A stretch of DNA of 64,000 nucleotides from positions 612,480-676,479 of the forward strand of contig MNCI01033568.1 of assembly GCA_015680685.1 (NCBI GenBank). The letters are read 5' to 3'. Source of the stretch: Gnetum montanum. Its lineage: Eukaryota; Streptophyta; Gnetopsida; Gnetales; Gnetaceae. The notes under the pieces are model-generated. The model was not told the DNA's origin. It worked only from the letters and a program-made list of their open reading frames with translations, and did no database searches. The position numbers were made by a program, and so were the translations under genes. This document shows, piece by piece, positions 62,282 through 64,000 of this stretch (position 1 is the stretch's first letter; each line of letters begins with the position of its first letter).

Positions 62282-63079
62282 CCATATGAATCACTAACAT
62301 TCACTAAGCGATCTGGTCGAATTCTATAGAATTTAGCTCTTTAACTGCACTGGGTCTAGGTAGTGAATCTAATGGATGTGACTGTTGTCTTCTTAGTTTC
62401 GCTTGTGAAGTGCAAAGGTATGGTTAAGTGTAACTGAGGTATATGATTTTAATCATTTTTTTGTTTTTTATTTAATTTGCCTAAGTGCTAAAAATAGAGT
62501 AATTAAATATTTAATTAATCTAATAACTAACTAATGCTTAGCAAATCCTAACATAAGTATTTGTTCCTATTTGTCATACACATCTTGAAGATGGTACAAT
62601 GCTACTAGGTTACCAAGTGTTAAGCACTACTGGGATTACCAAGCATTAATCATATGCTCGAGATGGTCGTACTTATGTGTATTAATTATTCAAAGTTAAC
62701 TAATTAATTAAATGCATTAAAGTAGAATACATAAATCATAGATGCATTAAGTAAACACGAAGCTAAGTCCAAGTGCTACAAGGTTTATGAAGAAATCTCA
62801 TCTTTATTGTCGATCACACCAAGGTGCTCAGGTACATCAATGCTTGAATAAAGATCCATACACTTCTCACTCCTACTATGGGCACTTAGAAAATATTCTA
62901 ACTCTGGAAAGAACAAGCTATAAGAACTTCACTATGATACTAATGGATGAATGTCATAAATGTAGTTGGTGAGAATGTATTTATAGGTAAGATAGGGTGC
63001 TACATCAATGGGTACCCATGGTTGTAGCAAACCCTATGTCGATGGGATCGCGTCGACGATGCCAATGCACAACTCATCA
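62282..63079 (-). repeat. 5' LTR of element 4, remainder
   Basis: CCATATGAATCACTAAC... continues the LTR broken at 52358 and aligns with 33689-34476; ends AACTCATCA at 63079. Confidence 0.85.
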
Positions 63080-63375
63080 GAAGGTTTAACAATTAATCAT
63101 CTAAATAATCACCTAATTTATTAACTAACTCTCCTAACATGGAGTAACCATTTCTACTTTTTGGACACATCCCAAACTATATTAATACTATTGGATTACC
63201 AAGTGGCTATTATTGGGCAAACCAAATATCCAATGTTGGGATTACCAAGTATTAACACGTTATTCTCAAATTGGTCATACTCATGTTTAAATTACTTAAT
63301 TATGGGTAATGGAAAATGCAAGTAAAGTAAAGTGCATAAACATAAAGCTAAGCTAGTCTAAGTGCTATAATGGAC
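63080..63375 (-). repeat. 5' LTR of element 3, resumed
   Basis: TTAACAATTAATCATCTAAATAATCACC... through AAGCTAAGCTAGTCTAAGTGC aligns with the middle of the element 4 LTR (about 33900-34160). It stops about 300 bases short of the expected LTR end, where LINE-like sequence begins. Confidence 0.65.
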
Positions 63376-64000
63376 CTACTCTTCTTTCTAACATTTGCCC
63401 TTGGTGGCTGCCCCTATGTCCTGCTCCTCTAGCCACCTCAAATGCCAAGACAGCCACCATCTGGTTTCAAAAGGGAGTTGTTTCCCTTAGATGTCTTTGT
63501 CTCAACAATCAGTGGATTACTTGGGATATGTTCGAAAACTTATATGGGGCTTCTAGAATTATGCACCATTGCCTTGATAGACCTTATCACTTCATTCATC
63601 AGTATTTGCATTTGGATGCTTCAATTCCTAGTATCTTCCATGGTCTTCAGTGGACTAATGGATCGAACCTTCTACTAGGAAGATACCATTCAGTTGTTGC
63701 ATGATTCCTCTATGATTGTTAATCGCTACAATCGATCATGGCACAAAGAAGAGTCTGAATAGTTTTGGCTCTCTCTCTTTTCACGAGTTTGGAGCCTTCC
63801 GACTCTTCCAAAAATTAAACAATTTCTTTGATGCCTCCTGCATCAAGGCCTACCTATCGGCAAACTTTGTGAATACCTTAGGATTCCAAACCCTAATTGC
63901 CCTCTCTGTGGAGGTCCTGATGATTTTGTCCATGTTTTTTGGCATTGCCCTTTCGCTCAGTCTTCATGGGAGTGGGTTTCTAAAGTTTTTCCTTTGTGCA
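63376..64000 (+). pseudogene. LINE reverse-transcriptase C-terminal fragment (zf-RVT), runs off the window
   Basis: From about 63430 the plus strand reads WFQKGVVSLRCLCLNNQWIT and similar text typical of the region after the palm domain in plant L1-like LINEs. From about 63766 it reads LPKIKQFL-stop-CLLHQGLPIGK, then CPLCGGPDDFVHVFWHCPFA (about 63895-63955), the zf-RVT zinc motif of Cys, Cys, His and Cys. At least one TGA interrupts it, and the two parts are in different frames. The 5' end abuts broken LTR sequence of element 3, consistent with a 5'-truncated LINE insertion. Confidence 0.8.

Larger units (their letters stand above)
33658..63079 (-). mobile_element. Element 4: Athila-like Gypsy retrotransposon, itself holding elements 5 and 6
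   Basis: 3' LTR 33658-34476; polypurine tract 34477 on; downstream ORF 34729-37549; interrupted at 38765-45282 by element 6; pol 46009-about 49700; gag about 50250-52190; primer site 52310-52327; 5' LTR 52329-52358 resuming at 62282-63079 after element 5. Both LTRs begin TG(A/G)TGAG and end CTCATCA. The flanks (AAATA left, GAAGG right) do not show a conserved target duplication. It lies inside the element 3 5' LTR, whose two halves align continuously across it. Confidence 0.8.

Noticed and set aside
1-64000. tRNA, rRNA or host protein genes
   Set aside because: No cloverleaf with A and B boxes, no rRNA-like stretch, and no ORF outside the elements with recognisable host function was seen by eye; a tRNAscan or BLAST run could still find something short.

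Overview
The window looks like nuclear DNA of a large-genome land plant. There is no recognisable single-copy host gene, no bacterial-type operon and no RNA gene. Almost every base can be placed in a nest of LTR retrotransposons, with a LINE fragment at the right edge. The plant source is inferred from Tat/Ogre-like and Athila-like Gypsy lineages, plant-type introns of 70-90 bp, and stop codons that look like deaminated CAG/CAA codons. Old, interleaved elements retained at this density suggest a slowly purging genome such as a gymnosperm or fern, but the species cannot be fixed.

Left part (1-22128): two related Tat/Ogre-like Gypsy elements. Element 1 (minus strand, 7897 to beyond base 1) sits inside the gag of element 2 (plus strand, 7898-22128, 5' end off-window). 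In each, gag-protease is one decayed reading frame. It is followed by a 27-bp tandem array and then by a multi-exon gene on the opposite strand. In element 2, which shows the rest, a second array, an RT-RNaseH-integrase module that starts right after a splice acceptor, a third array and the 3' LTR follow. The antisense gene has at least eight exons in element 2, with short GT-AG introns, a TATA-like box, an AATAAA signal and an N-terminal domain resembling FCP1/NIF-type (HAD) phosphatases. Its last four exons recur in element 1 with the same intron positions and phases. This is the most unusual object in the window.

Middle and right part (22129-63375): a nest of minus-strand Athila-like elements with a degenerate tRNA-Asp-type primer site (TGGCGCCGTTGCCGGGGA-like). 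Element 3 (22129-33657, its 5' LTR resuming at 63080) is the oldest host. Its 3' LTR is interrupted by element 2 and its 5' LTR by element 4 (33658-63079). Element 4 carries element 6 (38765-45282, non-coding, LARD-like, tRNA-iMet primer site) between pol and its downstream ORF, and element 5 (52359-62276) in its 5' LTR. Element 5 has two complete LTRs and a perfect CCCAA target duplication. Elements 3 and 4 carry a long coiled-coil-like ORF between integrase and the 3' LTR, which is missing from element 5. From about 63376 to the end lies a plus-strand LINE fragment ending in a zf-RVT domain.

How the parts relate: sense gag-pro and pol would supply particle, protease, reverse transcriptase and integrase. 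The antisense gene would be transcribed from its own promoter inside what appears to be the pro-RT intron. All copies seen are broken by in-frame stops, so the window holds fossils. The conserved architecture shows what the live elements encoded.
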